A DNA stretch of 19,271 bases from an uncultured Lachnospiraceae bacterium. GTDB taxonomy: Bacteria > Bacillota > Clostridia > Lachnospirales > Lachnospiraceae. Both the position numbers and the translations under genes were made by a program. Every line of letters starts with the position of its first letter. Position 1 is the first letter of the stretch. Location of the stretch: NCBI GenBank assembly GCA_934370915.1, contig CAKRNI010000024.1:1-19271 (forward strand), written 5' to 3'. Positions 1 through 7,574 of this stretch are shown one piece after another. A model generated the notes under the pieces. It ran no database searches. It was not told the DNA's origin and saw only the letters and a program-made list of their open reading frames with translations.

Positions 1-42
1 AGGTACTGAATAGACATTTTTATATTTAAGAAGGGAACCTAT

Positions 43-546
43 ATGTCTCTCTCAACTACTACAAACACCTCCGGCCGCACCCCGGAGCAGGACGCAGTCA
101 TCTGTGCCCTCATCGGACTCTCCCGCGCCGCGGAGGCAAAGGAGATTCCAGCCGGGACCGCGCCAGTCCTCTTCGCCGCCCTCTCATCCGTGACACCTGG
201 AAATCCACTCTCCGCTTCTGCTTCCAGAGACCTTGTGGAGCAGATCCATAAGCAGAAAGCCATCATTGCCCCGGACTGCGCTGCCTGCCCGTCCCCCTGC
301 GGACGGACTTCGGATTTTCTCCCGGAAGACTTAAATCGCACCGACGACGGCCTCTTCGAGGATCGGAACCGGCTGCTTGCAGAACTCAGCCGACACGCGA
401 AAGCAGAATGGAAGCGCATTCTCGCGGATCAGGAAGATCCTCGGATCACACGACTCTTTATGGACTGCGTGTTCATGGCGGGATATGCCTATGAAAAGGA
501 GCTGTTTGCGCCGTATTTTGAAAAATTGGCGGCACTGAATGACTGA
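43..546 (+). CDS. Small Cys-motif protein, function unknown (167 aa)
   Basis: I do not recognise this family with confidence. The ATG is preceded by a purine-rich site (GAAGGGA) about 8 bases upstream, and the frame ends at the A/T-rich foot of a clear terminator, so it looks like a real gene. The 167-residue product has no signal peptide or membrane segment and should be cytoplasmic. It is largely helical and Ala/Glu-rich. Its one striking element is a Cys cluster, CAACPSPC (C79, C82, C86), which could bind a metal or an iron-sulfur cluster. The C-terminal third (about 120-165) is aromatic and predicted helical. The neighbour across the terminator is an iron-sulfur flavodoxin-like protein, but it is transcribed convergently, so no operon link follows. 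The promoter is not visible and probably lies left of the window. Confidence 0.75.
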   Translation: MSLSTTTNTSGRTPEQDAVICALIGLSRAAEAKEIPAGTAPVLFAALSSVTPGNPLSASASRDLVEQIHKQKAIIAPDCAACPSPCGRTSDFLPEDLNRTDDGLFEDRNRLLAELSRHAKAEWKRILADQEDPRITRLFMDCVFMAGYAYEKELFAPYFEKLAALND

Positions 547-550
547 GAAA

Positions 551-598
551 AAAAGATTGATACAGGGAGCATACGTTCGCCCTCTGTATCAATCTTTT
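551..598. terminator. Bidirectional intrinsic terminator between convergent genes
   Basis: A 15-bp perfect stem pairs 551-565 with 584-598, extended inward by a few more pairs around an 8-base loop. An A-run lies at the left foot and a T-run at the right foot, so it can stop transcription from both the left gene (+) and the EFR1 gene (-). Confidence 0.85.
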
Positions 599-638
599 GC
601 ATTGATTTTTTATGCATTTTTTTGAAATCACAGAATCA

Positions 639-1463
639 TCAGATAAACCACTCTGCCTCAGCACGTCTCTGGTAATTCTGTTTTAACATTTCCACATGAG
701 ATAAAAATGCCTCATCATCAAAATACTTTGCGCCTGCCGGACATGCCTTGATGCAGGCATGGCACTTGATGCAGATTCCGGTGCAGGTATCCGGCGCGTC
801 CTTCGGGATGGATCCCATCGGACAGACGGTCGCACAGATTCCGCACTTCGTGCATTTCTCCGGATCTGTCTTCGGTTTCGCCTTTAAGAACACTGCAGGT
901 TTTCCATCCGTTCCGAGCGGTGTATAGTAGGCAGTCACCGGATCATCGCCGCGGACCTCGATCTTTGCCGGGATCTCCGTCATATCAGCAACTTTCTTCG
1001 CGACCTTCTCACCGAATTCCGCGATCTTCAAGAGATCATCCGCATCCGGGCGTCCTGTCGCAAGCTTATTGCTGAACACATGCTCTGTCGGGATTCCAGC
1101 AGCTGCGATCGTATGGAAGCCGTGAAGCTCCAGCTCATTGCGAAGCTCGATCAGACCATTGTCAAAGTTTCTGTTTCCGAATACCGATACCGGTACTGCA
1201 AATGCACCGTTTCCCTCAAAAGCGCTCTGCACATACGGCAGCATCTTATTCGGAATTCTTCCCGCGTAGACCGGTGTGCTGAAAAATACAAGATCCTCAC
1301 TTTCAAAACTCGTAATACCTTCCCGGTTCTCCGGAAGTGTAAAATCAAATGTCTCCATCGGCACCCCAAGACATTCTGCCGCCTTTTTCGCCATCGTTGT
1401 AATTACTTTTTTCGCGTTTCCTGTGGGGCTGAAATATACCGCCCATACTTTTGTGATCTTCAT
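639..1463 (-). CDS. EFR1 family flavodoxin-like/2x[4Fe-4S] ferredoxin protein (274 aa)
   Basis: The N-terminal half is flavodoxin-like, with the FMN phosphate loop SPTGNAKK at residues 12-19. The C-terminal part carries two [4Fe-4S] ferredoxin motifs: C204-x2-C207-x2-C210-x3-C214-P and C231-x2-C234-x2-C237-x3-C241-P. This architecture matches the EFR1 family of clostridial electron-transfer proteins, whose physiological partner is generally unknown. Redox shuttling between flavin and iron-sulfur centres in the cytoplasm is inferred from the domains. The start at 1463 is chosen because AGGAGG lies 10 bases upstream; an in-frame ATG nine codons earlier has no such site. A minus-strand promoter lies about 100 bp upstream, and the gene ends in the terminator shared with its convergent neighbour. 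It appears monocistronic. Confidence 0.9.
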   Translation of the reverse strand: MKITKVWAVYFSPTGNAKKVITTMAKKAAECLGVPMETFDFTLPENREGITSFESEDLVFFSTPVYAGRIPNKMLPYVQSAFEGNGAFAVPVSVFGNRNFDNGLIELRNELELHGFHTIAAAGIPTEHVFSNKLATGRPDADDLLKIAEFGEKVAKKVADMTEIPAKIEVRGDDPVTAYYTPLGTDGKPAVFLKAKPKTDPEKCTKCGICATVCPMGSIPKDAPDTCTGICIKCHACIKACPAGAKYFDDEAFLSHVEMLKQNYQRRAEAEWFI

Positions 1464-1565
1464 AATACCATTGCCTCCTATACATCCCATTTTCAGAACT
1501 CCCCGCTCATAAAACAGCCCGGAAACTTCATATGGAATTTATATTTTTCTGATATATTCAAGCTA

Positions 1566-1594
1566 ATTATATCTATAAATCACAATAAATTCAA
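1566..1594 (-). promoter_or_regulatory. Predicted sigma-A promoter for the EFR1 gene
   Basis: Read on the minus strand: TTGAAT (1589-1594), 17-bp spacer, TATAAT (1566-1571). It lies about 100 bp upstream of the EFR1 start in very A/T-rich DNA. The rest of 1464-1784 is A/T-rich with no coding potential that I can support. Confidence 0.6.
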
Positions 1595-1784
1595 GCGAAA
1601 GGCAACTTGAGTTCGCGATGCATTTATTTTATTAAAAAAATTTTGTTTGTTTTTCTTTTGCGTTGTCTTTATGCATATTTTTATCATTTTTCCATTTCTT
1701 TAATGCGAATCCACTGAATTTTGAATTTTATTCACGCTACCTACTGTTTTTTGATACATCTGCAAGTAAAAAAGATTAGTTTTT

Positions 1785-1811
1785 ATATGAGAAAGATTCT
1801 CATTCTCATAT
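1785..1811. promoter_or_regulatory. Fur-box-like palindrome upstream of the surface-protein promoter
   Basis: Perfect 9-bp arms, ATATGAGAA (1785-1793) and TTCTCATAT (1803-1811), flank a 9-bp centre. The inner 19 bp (1789-1807), read on the minus strand, match the classical Fur consensus GATAATGATAATCATTATC at 15 of 19 positions. On the plus strand there is also a 7-1-7 arrangement, TGAGAAA-G-ATTCTCA. It ends 13 bp before the -35 box of the promoter below. Binding by a Fur-family regulator is an inference; other dimeric regulators could use such a palindrome. Confidence 0.5.
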
Positions 1812-1824
1812 TTCTGTTATTTTA

Positions 1825-1853
1825 TTGACATTCCCTTTTCCTCCAAATATACT
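1825..1853 (+). promoter_or_regulatory. Predicted sigma-A promoter for the large surface protein
   Basis: TTGACA (1825-1830), 17-bp spacer, TATACT (1848-1853), 42 bp upstream of the GTG start. A TATAAT at 1862-1867 lacks a suitably spaced -35 box. Confidence 0.7.
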
Positions 1854-1895
1854 GTCTTTGCTATAATTAGTTTACACTAACAGGAGGAAATATAA

Positions 1896-4800
1896 GTGAA
1901 GAAAAAGTTACTTCGCCAGACCGCAATCCCGGTACTTACTGCTGCCTGCGTTTTTTCACAGGTTGGCATGGCATTTTCTGCCATTTCCGGTTCAAACACA
2001 GGATACACCGCTCAGGCATATACTCAGGGGACCTGGAAGCAGGAAGCACAGGGATGGAAATATTATGATGCAAATCAGAAGCCAAGTACCGGTTGGGTCT
2101 ATACAGAATCCGGCTGGTATTATATCGATCCGGCTACCGGATTCATGAGAACAGGATGGCTTCAGGATGAAAAAGGAAGATGGTTTTACCTTGAAAGTGC
2201 AGCCGATCAGGGCGGCATAGAGGGGCGTTTACATACCGGTTGGATGAAAGATCCAAGCGGCAGCTGGTATTTTATGAATACCGTTCCGGGTTCTGACTTC
2301 GGTGTAATGCTCACAGGATGGCAGTGGATCGACAATTCCTGCTACTACTTCGGAACAGACGCCACAGGAAATATCGGTAAATTATACAGAAATACAACAA
2401 CTCCTGACGGCTATAACGTAAATGCAGACGGCCGCTGGGTAAACGCAGACGGTTCCATCCGTCATGACCAGAAGGGCATTGTGTCCGCAGTCAAGGCCGA
2501 CGGAACACCGATAGAAAAAGAATCCTCAACAGACTCTGATGATTCTGAAAGTGGCTCCTCTTCTTCCGGCGGAAGTCACAGCTCCGGCAATAGCGGCAAT
2601 GGATCCAGCAACAATGGAAACAACAGCAATAGCGGCGGCTCCAATAATAGCGGCAGCAATGATAATAACGGTTCCAACAATAATGGCGGCAGTAATAGTG
2701 ATAACGGTTCCAACAATAATGGTTCCGGCAACAACGGCGGCAACTCCGGTGATCAGGGTTCCGATGATGACACCTCAGTTTCCGTCATTGATGAGGAAAA
2801 GACCAGGATCATGAATGTGAACTCTCTCGGAAAATGGCTGACCATTACTTTCGATGAGGGATACAATGCTGACAACTGCATCGTTACTGTTGACGGTAAA
2901 GATGTAACCTCCTCTCTCACAAAAGTGACCGATGACGGAAGCATTGCGAAACTCCCACTGGTCGGAACGCCCGGTACTGTAACTGCAGTTTCCAGAGAAG
3001 ATTCAAAAAAATCTGAACGTGTTGTTCTGAACGCGGAAGCCGATGATGATTCTGTTTACACCGAAGACGGCTATCTTCCGGATAAGATCCTTGGACATGG
3101 TGCGATTCCGGTCTGGGATTACTGTCTTACAAACTATGATGACGAAGGAAAGGTTCGTGTGACTCCGTCCAGGACAACGATCGCTATGGGCGCTGTACAG
3201 GAAGCTCATCCGAGCTATTCTCCGGATGCCGAGATCGATGAAAATGGAAACGGAACCGTAACCATCATGTTCAACTACAATACGGCTGAGGAAAAAGAAT
3301 GGTTCGACGCGATCTCCGGTCTGGAACTTGTTCAGTACAATGAAAACCGTAACACGATCAACGACCATCTTGAATTTGAATCCAAGACCAATGTTCCTCA
3401 TGGTCATGGAAAAGTCGGCACACTTACGATCAATCTTGGACAGGATAATTTCAGAAGCAACGGCCGTTATTATGTACGTGTACGCTCCGAGGCTGGAAAG
3501 TCCGCTATGGCATCCATCCATATTGTCAATCAGGCGGCTCCGACTCTTCTGATCTCCGAAAGTGCAATTTCCGGACGCAACCTGCATTTCACTGTAAAAG
3601 ATATGACTTACGGTGTCACCGTTCCGATCGAGCGTGTGACCTTAACTGACCCGACAGGTGATACAAAAGAGCTGAACAAGATCGATGACTGGTACCTCAT
3701 CGGAGATCTCTTTGTTCTTTACAACGATGTAAATGCCGAGAACGGACGAAACAACATTCCATATAACGGTACCTATACGATTACGCTTTACTCCAATGGT
3801 TTCAAGACTGTAAACAAGTCCTTTAACGTGACCGGTGGCGAGGATGTACCTGCCGCAATGCAGGTATCCACCCTCTCTGTTGACGCTGTGTCCCGCGCAA
3901 CATCTTCCGGAAGCACCTCCGGAAGCGGTGATGGCGGCAGCGCAACCACAAGTGCCGATCTGATCTTCGATTCCGATCTTCTTGTAAACGCAAATATCTT
4001 AAACGATATGGGTGAACAGAACGACGCAGTCAACGGTATTATCGATTACCGGGATATGTTAAGCAAAGTTGATTCTGTATTCGATACAGGCGATACCACT
4101 TATTATACATGGCTGGACTACTATAACGCTGTTTCTGATGCAGAGTTAGAAGGAACTGTTCTCACATTCGCAGAGTATAAAGCGAATGGTACAAACACTC
4201 TGAATCGTCCGTATGCGGTGAAGGAAGTTCTGGAGGACGGTCTCCTCGGTGATATCCAGTACAGCGATTCCTATGGACGTTTTGATGCCCCGGCTGTTAC
4301 GGTCACTTCCGCAACGGAAGGAAACGATCTCGTTTTAAGCTGTCAGGATGCCGACTACCTTAAAAAGGTAACAGATCTTTATCTCAACGGTAACTGGAAA
4401 GAGCTTGATTCCAACAAGTATACGGTTGATGCAGAAGCGGGAACCATCACCATTAAAGCAGATACCCTTAAATCAGGAGAGGTAACTGTTACCATCGACG
4501 CTTCCGGTTATAAGAGCCAGACAGTAAAGGTTAATTATAGCAAAGTCGTTGAAGAGAACCTGAGTCTGAAAGTAAATTATAAAGAAGGCAAAAACGCTTT
4601 CACTCCGGATGAGACAGGAAAAGCAACGGTTTCCTTTACGGTTAATGGATCTGAGGGAGATTTCTTAAAGCATTTGATCTACAATGAGTCTGTTGTGCTG
4701 GATAAAGGCACTGAGAACGCAGATCTCGTTTGGACCCGCGGTAAAGAAAGCATGGACTCCGTTTACTATGTTGTAGAAGAAAGCAGCAATGTCATCACTC

Positions 4801-6182
4801 TTTACAATGTAACTCCTGGTGTTCATACAATTACGATCCAGGCGAACAGTGAGTATTATCCGAAAGCTCTGAGCGCTGAGTTTGAGGTTGAGGAAGTTAA
4901 GAAGGATGAAAATGAGGATGCTTTAGCAGCTCCGGAAGTTGCAGGTGCAAAATTAGTAACCTCAATTTTCAGCTTCGATCCAAATTATTATCACATTTCC
5001 TTCAACGGTGATACCAAAGCTATCACTGCTTACTTAGAGGCACTGATGAAGGATGGTACAACGATCACCGTCGGAGAAAACGCGTATCATCGCGACCAGA
5101 TGTTTGGTTCTGATTATGCATACAGATACAGCCAGAAAGATTCTGCCTACGGTGGACCTTGCGTTTGCCTGGATCTGACTGCCGATGGATTTAATACTTC
5201 TGGTGCTACTACTATCACTATCGAAGTTGCAGGTTATGAAACTCTTACATTTGCTCTCGATAAAAACGGAAATGTAACAAATTCCACACCAGGTGAAAAA
5301 GAAGATAAAGAAGCTCCATCTTTTGCAGCACAGGAGATTACAGCCGGTGAAGAGCTGAAACTTATCTGCGATGATAAAGGCTACCTTGAGAGTGTATCCG
5401 TATTGGTTGGTTCCGAGAAATTAAAGGCTGAATATTCTGATTCTGCCCTTATTGTTAACACCGCAAAACTTCCTGCTGGAACAGTAACTCTCACGCTTAA
5501 GGCTGTCGGATATAAGGATCGGACTATTTCACTTACTGTGAAGGAAGTCAAAAATGATCTCCTTGATGCTCCGGAATTTGATTCCTCTTCTTTTGTAAAA
5601 GCTAGCTTTGGTAATGATGATTATTATCATGTGTCCTTCGTAGGTACAGAAAACGATATCTATGAATATTTGAAACTGGTTGCAAACTCTGGAAAAGTAT
5701 ATGTAAATAATGTTCTTTATAAGTCTACATCCTTTTTCTGGAATAGCAGGATTTCTTATAAGACAAGCAATGATCCTATCAACGGTGGCAAAGCCATTTA
5801 CCTTGACTTGACTGCTGATGGATTCAACCAGGCAACAAATACCGTTAAGATCGTTCTTGATGGATATAATGACTTAGAGTTTACCGTTGATGCTACCGCT
5901 ACCCAGGAAGCTAAGATTGAGATCAACGAAATTCCGGTTGCTGCAGTAGCTCCAGATACAGATTCTGAGTTTGATTTCTCCGACTCTGAGACCGTTGTCA
6001 ACGACTCTCAGGAGGAAATCATTGAGGTTTCCGATTCCGAAGAGATTGATGAGATTGAAACTATCGATTCTGTCATTGACAAAACAGAATCCGAAGATTC
6101 CGAAATCGAGGAGATTGCTGAAATTGAAGAATCTGATAGCAACGAAGAAGATTCTTCTGAGATTTCCACTGACAAACAGTAA
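1896..6182 (+). CDS. Large secreted surface protein: wall-binding repeats plus Shr-HID/DUF1533-like modules (1428 aa)
   Basis: The GTG start is preceded by AGGAGG at 8 bases. Residues 1-29 form a signal peptide (KKK, hydrophobic core, then AFSA). Residues 45-185 hold choline-binding-like wall repeats (GW..., WYY, TGW), which anchor proteins non-covalently to the wall. Residues 210-292 are a Ser/Gly/Asn/Asp linker. Residues 300-545 look beta-rich. From about 550 come modules ending in patterns such as TVTIDASGYKSQTV, TITIEVAGYETLTF and TVKIVLDGYNDLEF. These resemble PF07550 (formerly DUF1533), the haemoglobin-interacting domain of Shr. Residues 686-790 are a more helical insertion. Residues 1352-1428 are extremely rich in Ser/Asp/Glu. 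There is no LPXTG motif or C-terminal membrane anchor. With a Fur-like box upstream, a role in haem/haemoglobin or iron capture is possible; a general adhesin is the alternative. Confidence 0.88.
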   Translation: MKKKLLRQTAIPVLTAACVFSQVGMAFSAISGSNTGYTAQAYTQGTWKQEAQGWKYYDANQKPSTGWVYTESGWYYIDPATGFMRTGWLQDEKGRWFYLESAADQGGIEGRLHTGWMKDPSGSWYFMNTVPGSDFGVMLTGWQWIDNSCYYFGTDATGNIGKLYRNTTTPDGYNVNADGRWVNADGSIRHDQKGIVSAVKADGTPIEKESSTDSDDSESGSSSSGGSHSSGNSGNGSSNNGNNSNSGGSNNSGSNDNNGSNNNGGSNSDNGSNNNGSGNNGGNSGDQGSDDDTSVSVIDEEKTRIMNVNSLGKWLTITFDEGYNADNCIVTVDGKDVTSSLTKVTDDGSIAKLPLVGTPGTVTAVSREDSKKSERVVLNAEADDDSVYTEDGYLPDKILGHGAIPVWDYCLTNYDDEGKVRVTPSRTTIAMGAVQEAHPSYSPDAEIDENGNGTVTIMFNYNTAEEKEWFDAISGLELVQYNENRNTINDHLEFESKTNVPHGHGKVGTLTINLGQDNFRSNGRYYVRVRSEAGKSAMASIHIVNQAAPTLLISESAISGRNLHFTVKDMTYGVTVPIERVTLTDPTGDTKELNKIDDWYLIGDLFVLYNDVNAENGRNNIPYNGTYTITLYSNGFKTVNKSFNVTGGEDVPAAMQVSTLSVDAVSRATSSGSTSGSGDGGSATTSADLIFDSDLLVNANILNDMGEQNDAVNGIIDYRDMLSKVDSVFDTGDTTYYTWLDYYNAVSDAELEGTVLTFAEYKANGTNTLNRPYAVKEVLEDGLLGDIQYSDSYGRFDAPAVTVTSATEGNDLVLSCQDADYLKKVTDLYLNGNWKELDSNKYTVDAEAGTITIKADTLKSGEVTVTIDASGYKSQTVKVNYSKVVEENLSLKVNYKEGKNAFTPDETGKATVSFTVNGSEGDFLKHLIYNESVVLDKGTENADLVWTRGKESMDSVYYVVEESSNVITLYNVTPGVHTITIQANSEYYPKALSAEFEVEEVKKDENEDALAAPEVAGAKLVTSIFSFDPNYYHISFNGDTKAITAYLEALMKDGTTITVGENAYHRDQMFGSDYAYRYSQKDSAYGGPCVCLDLTADGFNTSGATTITIEVAGYETLTFALDKNGNVTNSTPGEKEDKEAPSFAAQEITAGEELKLICDDKGYLESVSVLVGSEKLKAEYSDSALIVNTAKLPAGTVTLTLKAVGYKDRTISLTVKEVKNDLLDAPEFDSSSFVKASFGNDDYYHVSFVGTENDIYEYLKLVANSGKVYVNNVLYKSTSFFWNSRISYKTSNDPINGGKAIYLDLTADGFNQATNTVKIVLDGYNDLEFTVDATATQEAKIEINEIPVAAVAPDTDSEFDFSDSETVVNDSQEEIIEVSDSEEIDEIETIDSVIDKTESEDSEIEEIAEIEESDSNEEDSSEISTDKQ
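2665..2722 (+). repeat. 36-bp-period repeat in the Ser/Gly/Asn linker
   Basis: Two identical 22-bp stretches (2665-2686 and 2701-2722) sit 36 bp apart inside a longer Asn/Gly/Ser-coding tract (about 2560-2760). Because 36 is a multiple of 3, gain or loss of a unit would keep the frame and only change linker length. Confidence 0.75.
4284..5891 (+). repeat. Diverged repeated HID-like modules (protein level)
   Basis: Type A modules (residues about 797-880 and 1139-1216) share a [G/E]-[N/E]-x-L-x-L-x-C-x-D-x-x-Y-L-x-x-V pattern and end in a GYK beta pair. Type B modules (about 1010-1122 and 1224-1332) share YYH[I/V]SF-x-G, an x-YL helix, GG, LDLTADGFN and a closing GY-x-x-L strand. The order is A-(spacer module)-B-A-B, which points to duplication of an A-B pair. 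Confidence 0.6.
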
Positions 6183-6212
6183 TTTCTGATCTAACGATTA
6201 CACATCCTTTTC

Positions 6213-6249
6213 AGAGACCGCATGTATAATTTGTGTGCGGTCTCTTTTT
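6213..6249 (+). terminator. Intrinsic terminator of the surface-protein gene
   Basis: Perfect 10-bp stem AGAGACCGCA (6213-6222) / TGCGGTCTCT (6236-6245), followed by a T-run, 31 bases after the stop codon. The remaining DNA to 6488 shows no gene that I can support. Confidence 0.9.
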
Positions 6250-6488
6250 CTTGCTGTTTATCAAATTTTTATACTTTTTAATACCCAAGTACATTGTCAT
6301 CCCCCTTCCCACATGCTAATATAATCCCAAGCAAGGTTTCTAACGAATTCTATGATCTATTTTCTATTCTGGCCGTTACGGCATCTGAAGACTCTTTGCT
6401 GAAATCACCTAAACAACTGGCAGGGAGTCGGAGATGTCTCGTATCAATTCCTCTCCTGCCCAATTTTCCAGGAAAGGAAGGTAACTGA

Positions 6489-7394
6489 ATGGAAAAGCAA
6501 GTGATCCATGCTCTCATTTCCACTGAAGAGGACAGGGAATCGCCCGATTTTATGAATGTCAATCTCAGCGATTTCGCCCTTTTTCTCGCGGTTATGAAGC
6601 ACAAGGAGGCGCAGGAATGCGTACTCAGTATTATCCTGGATGAGCCAGATCTCAGGCTTACACAGGTAAGGGTTGAGGACGTTATTCTCAACAAAAACGG
6701 AAGACGCGGAATCCGGCTCGACGCCTGGGCATTGGCAGCGGATTCCAGGCAATTTGCTACAGAAATGCAGAATGATGCGTCGGAGGACGATCTCAGGAAG
6801 CGCTCCCGGTATTATCAGGGACTTCTTGATACACCGGCGCTAAAGGCAGGAAAACACACAAAATACCGTCACCTGCCCTCAACGATCGTGATATTCATCA
6901 CCCAGACCGATCTCTTTGGCATGGACCGCGCCATGTATACATTCACGGAGCGCTGCCACCAGATTCCGGGTATGGAACTGGGGGATGAGACAATGAAAAT
7001 ATTTTTAAATATGAGCAGTAAGAATGAACGTGATGAGCTTGTAAGTCTTCTGCAGTATATGAAGAACTCTACGCTCTCCAATCCCGAGATTATCATCCTT
7101 GATGACAGGATCCGCAGGCTGGACGCAATTGTTACTGAAGTAAAGCAAAGTGAAGAATGGGAGGAAATACATATGAGTATTTTATCTACTGGTATTGAAA
7201 TTGGACGAAAGGCAGGACAGGAAGAAGAGCGTTTAAATGGAATCCATAATTTAATTCAGATGGGACGAAATCTACGTCTTGATGATTCTGTAATAATTGA
7301 ACAATTATGCAATCTTTTTAGTCTTGATTCAAGTTCGGCAAAGAAACTTTTGCAAAATTTTTCAAAGGGCAGACCCCTTATTTCTGCAAAATGA
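6489..7394 (+). CDS. Rpn/PD-(D/E)XK nuclease family transposase-like protein (301 aa)
   Basis: This matches the PDDEXK_2/Rpn group of recombination-promoting nucleases, which are multicopy and often annotated as putative transposases. The nuclease core is visible: GIRLDAW with D78, then E92-x-Q94 (the ExQ version of the PD-(D/E)XK motif), then KRSRYYQGLLD at 104-114, a pattern typical of the family. Next come the strand TIVIFITQTDLFG (132-144) and FTERC. The C-terminal region (about 215-301) is helical, with the EIGRKAGQEEER segment typical of the variable tails in this family. The ATG follows a GGAAAGGAAGG site. Length is normal for the clostridial subgroup, so the gene appears intact. DNA cleavage is a family property and not proven here. 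A decayed copy of part of its 3' end lies downstream. Confidence 0.85.
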   Translation: MEKQVIHALISTEEDRESPDFMNVNLSDFALFLAVMKHKEAQECVLSIILDEPDLRLTQVRVEDVILNKNGRRGIRLDAWALAADSRQFATEMQNDASEDDLRKRSRYYQGLLDTPALKAGKHTKYRHLPSTIVIFITQTDLFGMDRAMYTFTERCHQIPGMELGDETMKIFLNMSSKNERDELVSLLQYMKNSTLSNPEIIILDDRIRRLDAIVTEVKQSEEWEEIHMSILSTGIEIGRKAGQEEERLNGIHNLIQMGRNLRLDDSVIIEQLCNLFSLDSSSAKKLLQNFSKGRPLISAK

Positions 7395-7426
7395 TTTATG
7401 TGCTAAAAGTAGGATACGCATAAAAA

Positions 7427-7480
7427 TATTTTATCTACTGGTATTGAGATCTAACATAAGGCATGCTACGAAGAGGGATA
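7427..7480 (+). repeat. Decayed duplicate of the nuclease gene's 3' region
   Basis: Bases 7427-7447 (21 bp) are identical to 7178-7198 inside the nuclease gene. The similarity continues weakly for about 30 more bases, where an apparent counterpart of the GRKAGQEEE stretch is interrupted by a TAA. I read this as the debris of an alternative or duplicated C-terminal tail. Confidence 0.55.
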
Positions 7481-7490
7481 TAACCTAATC

Positions 7491-7536
7491 AAAAAGCCAG
7501 GCTCCACGCACTCAAAACGCATGAAGTCGGGCTTTT
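7491..7536. terminator. Bidirectional terminator between the nuclease genes
   Basis: AAAAAGCC (7491-7498) pairs with GGCTTTTT (7529-7536). The interior continues as a long imperfect stem with few mismatches when read on the minus strand. A-run and T-run feet fit the convergent genes on both sides. Confidence 0.8.
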
Positions 7537-7574
7537 TGCTATTGTCTTAATTTTGTGTATTGTTTAAATATTTC

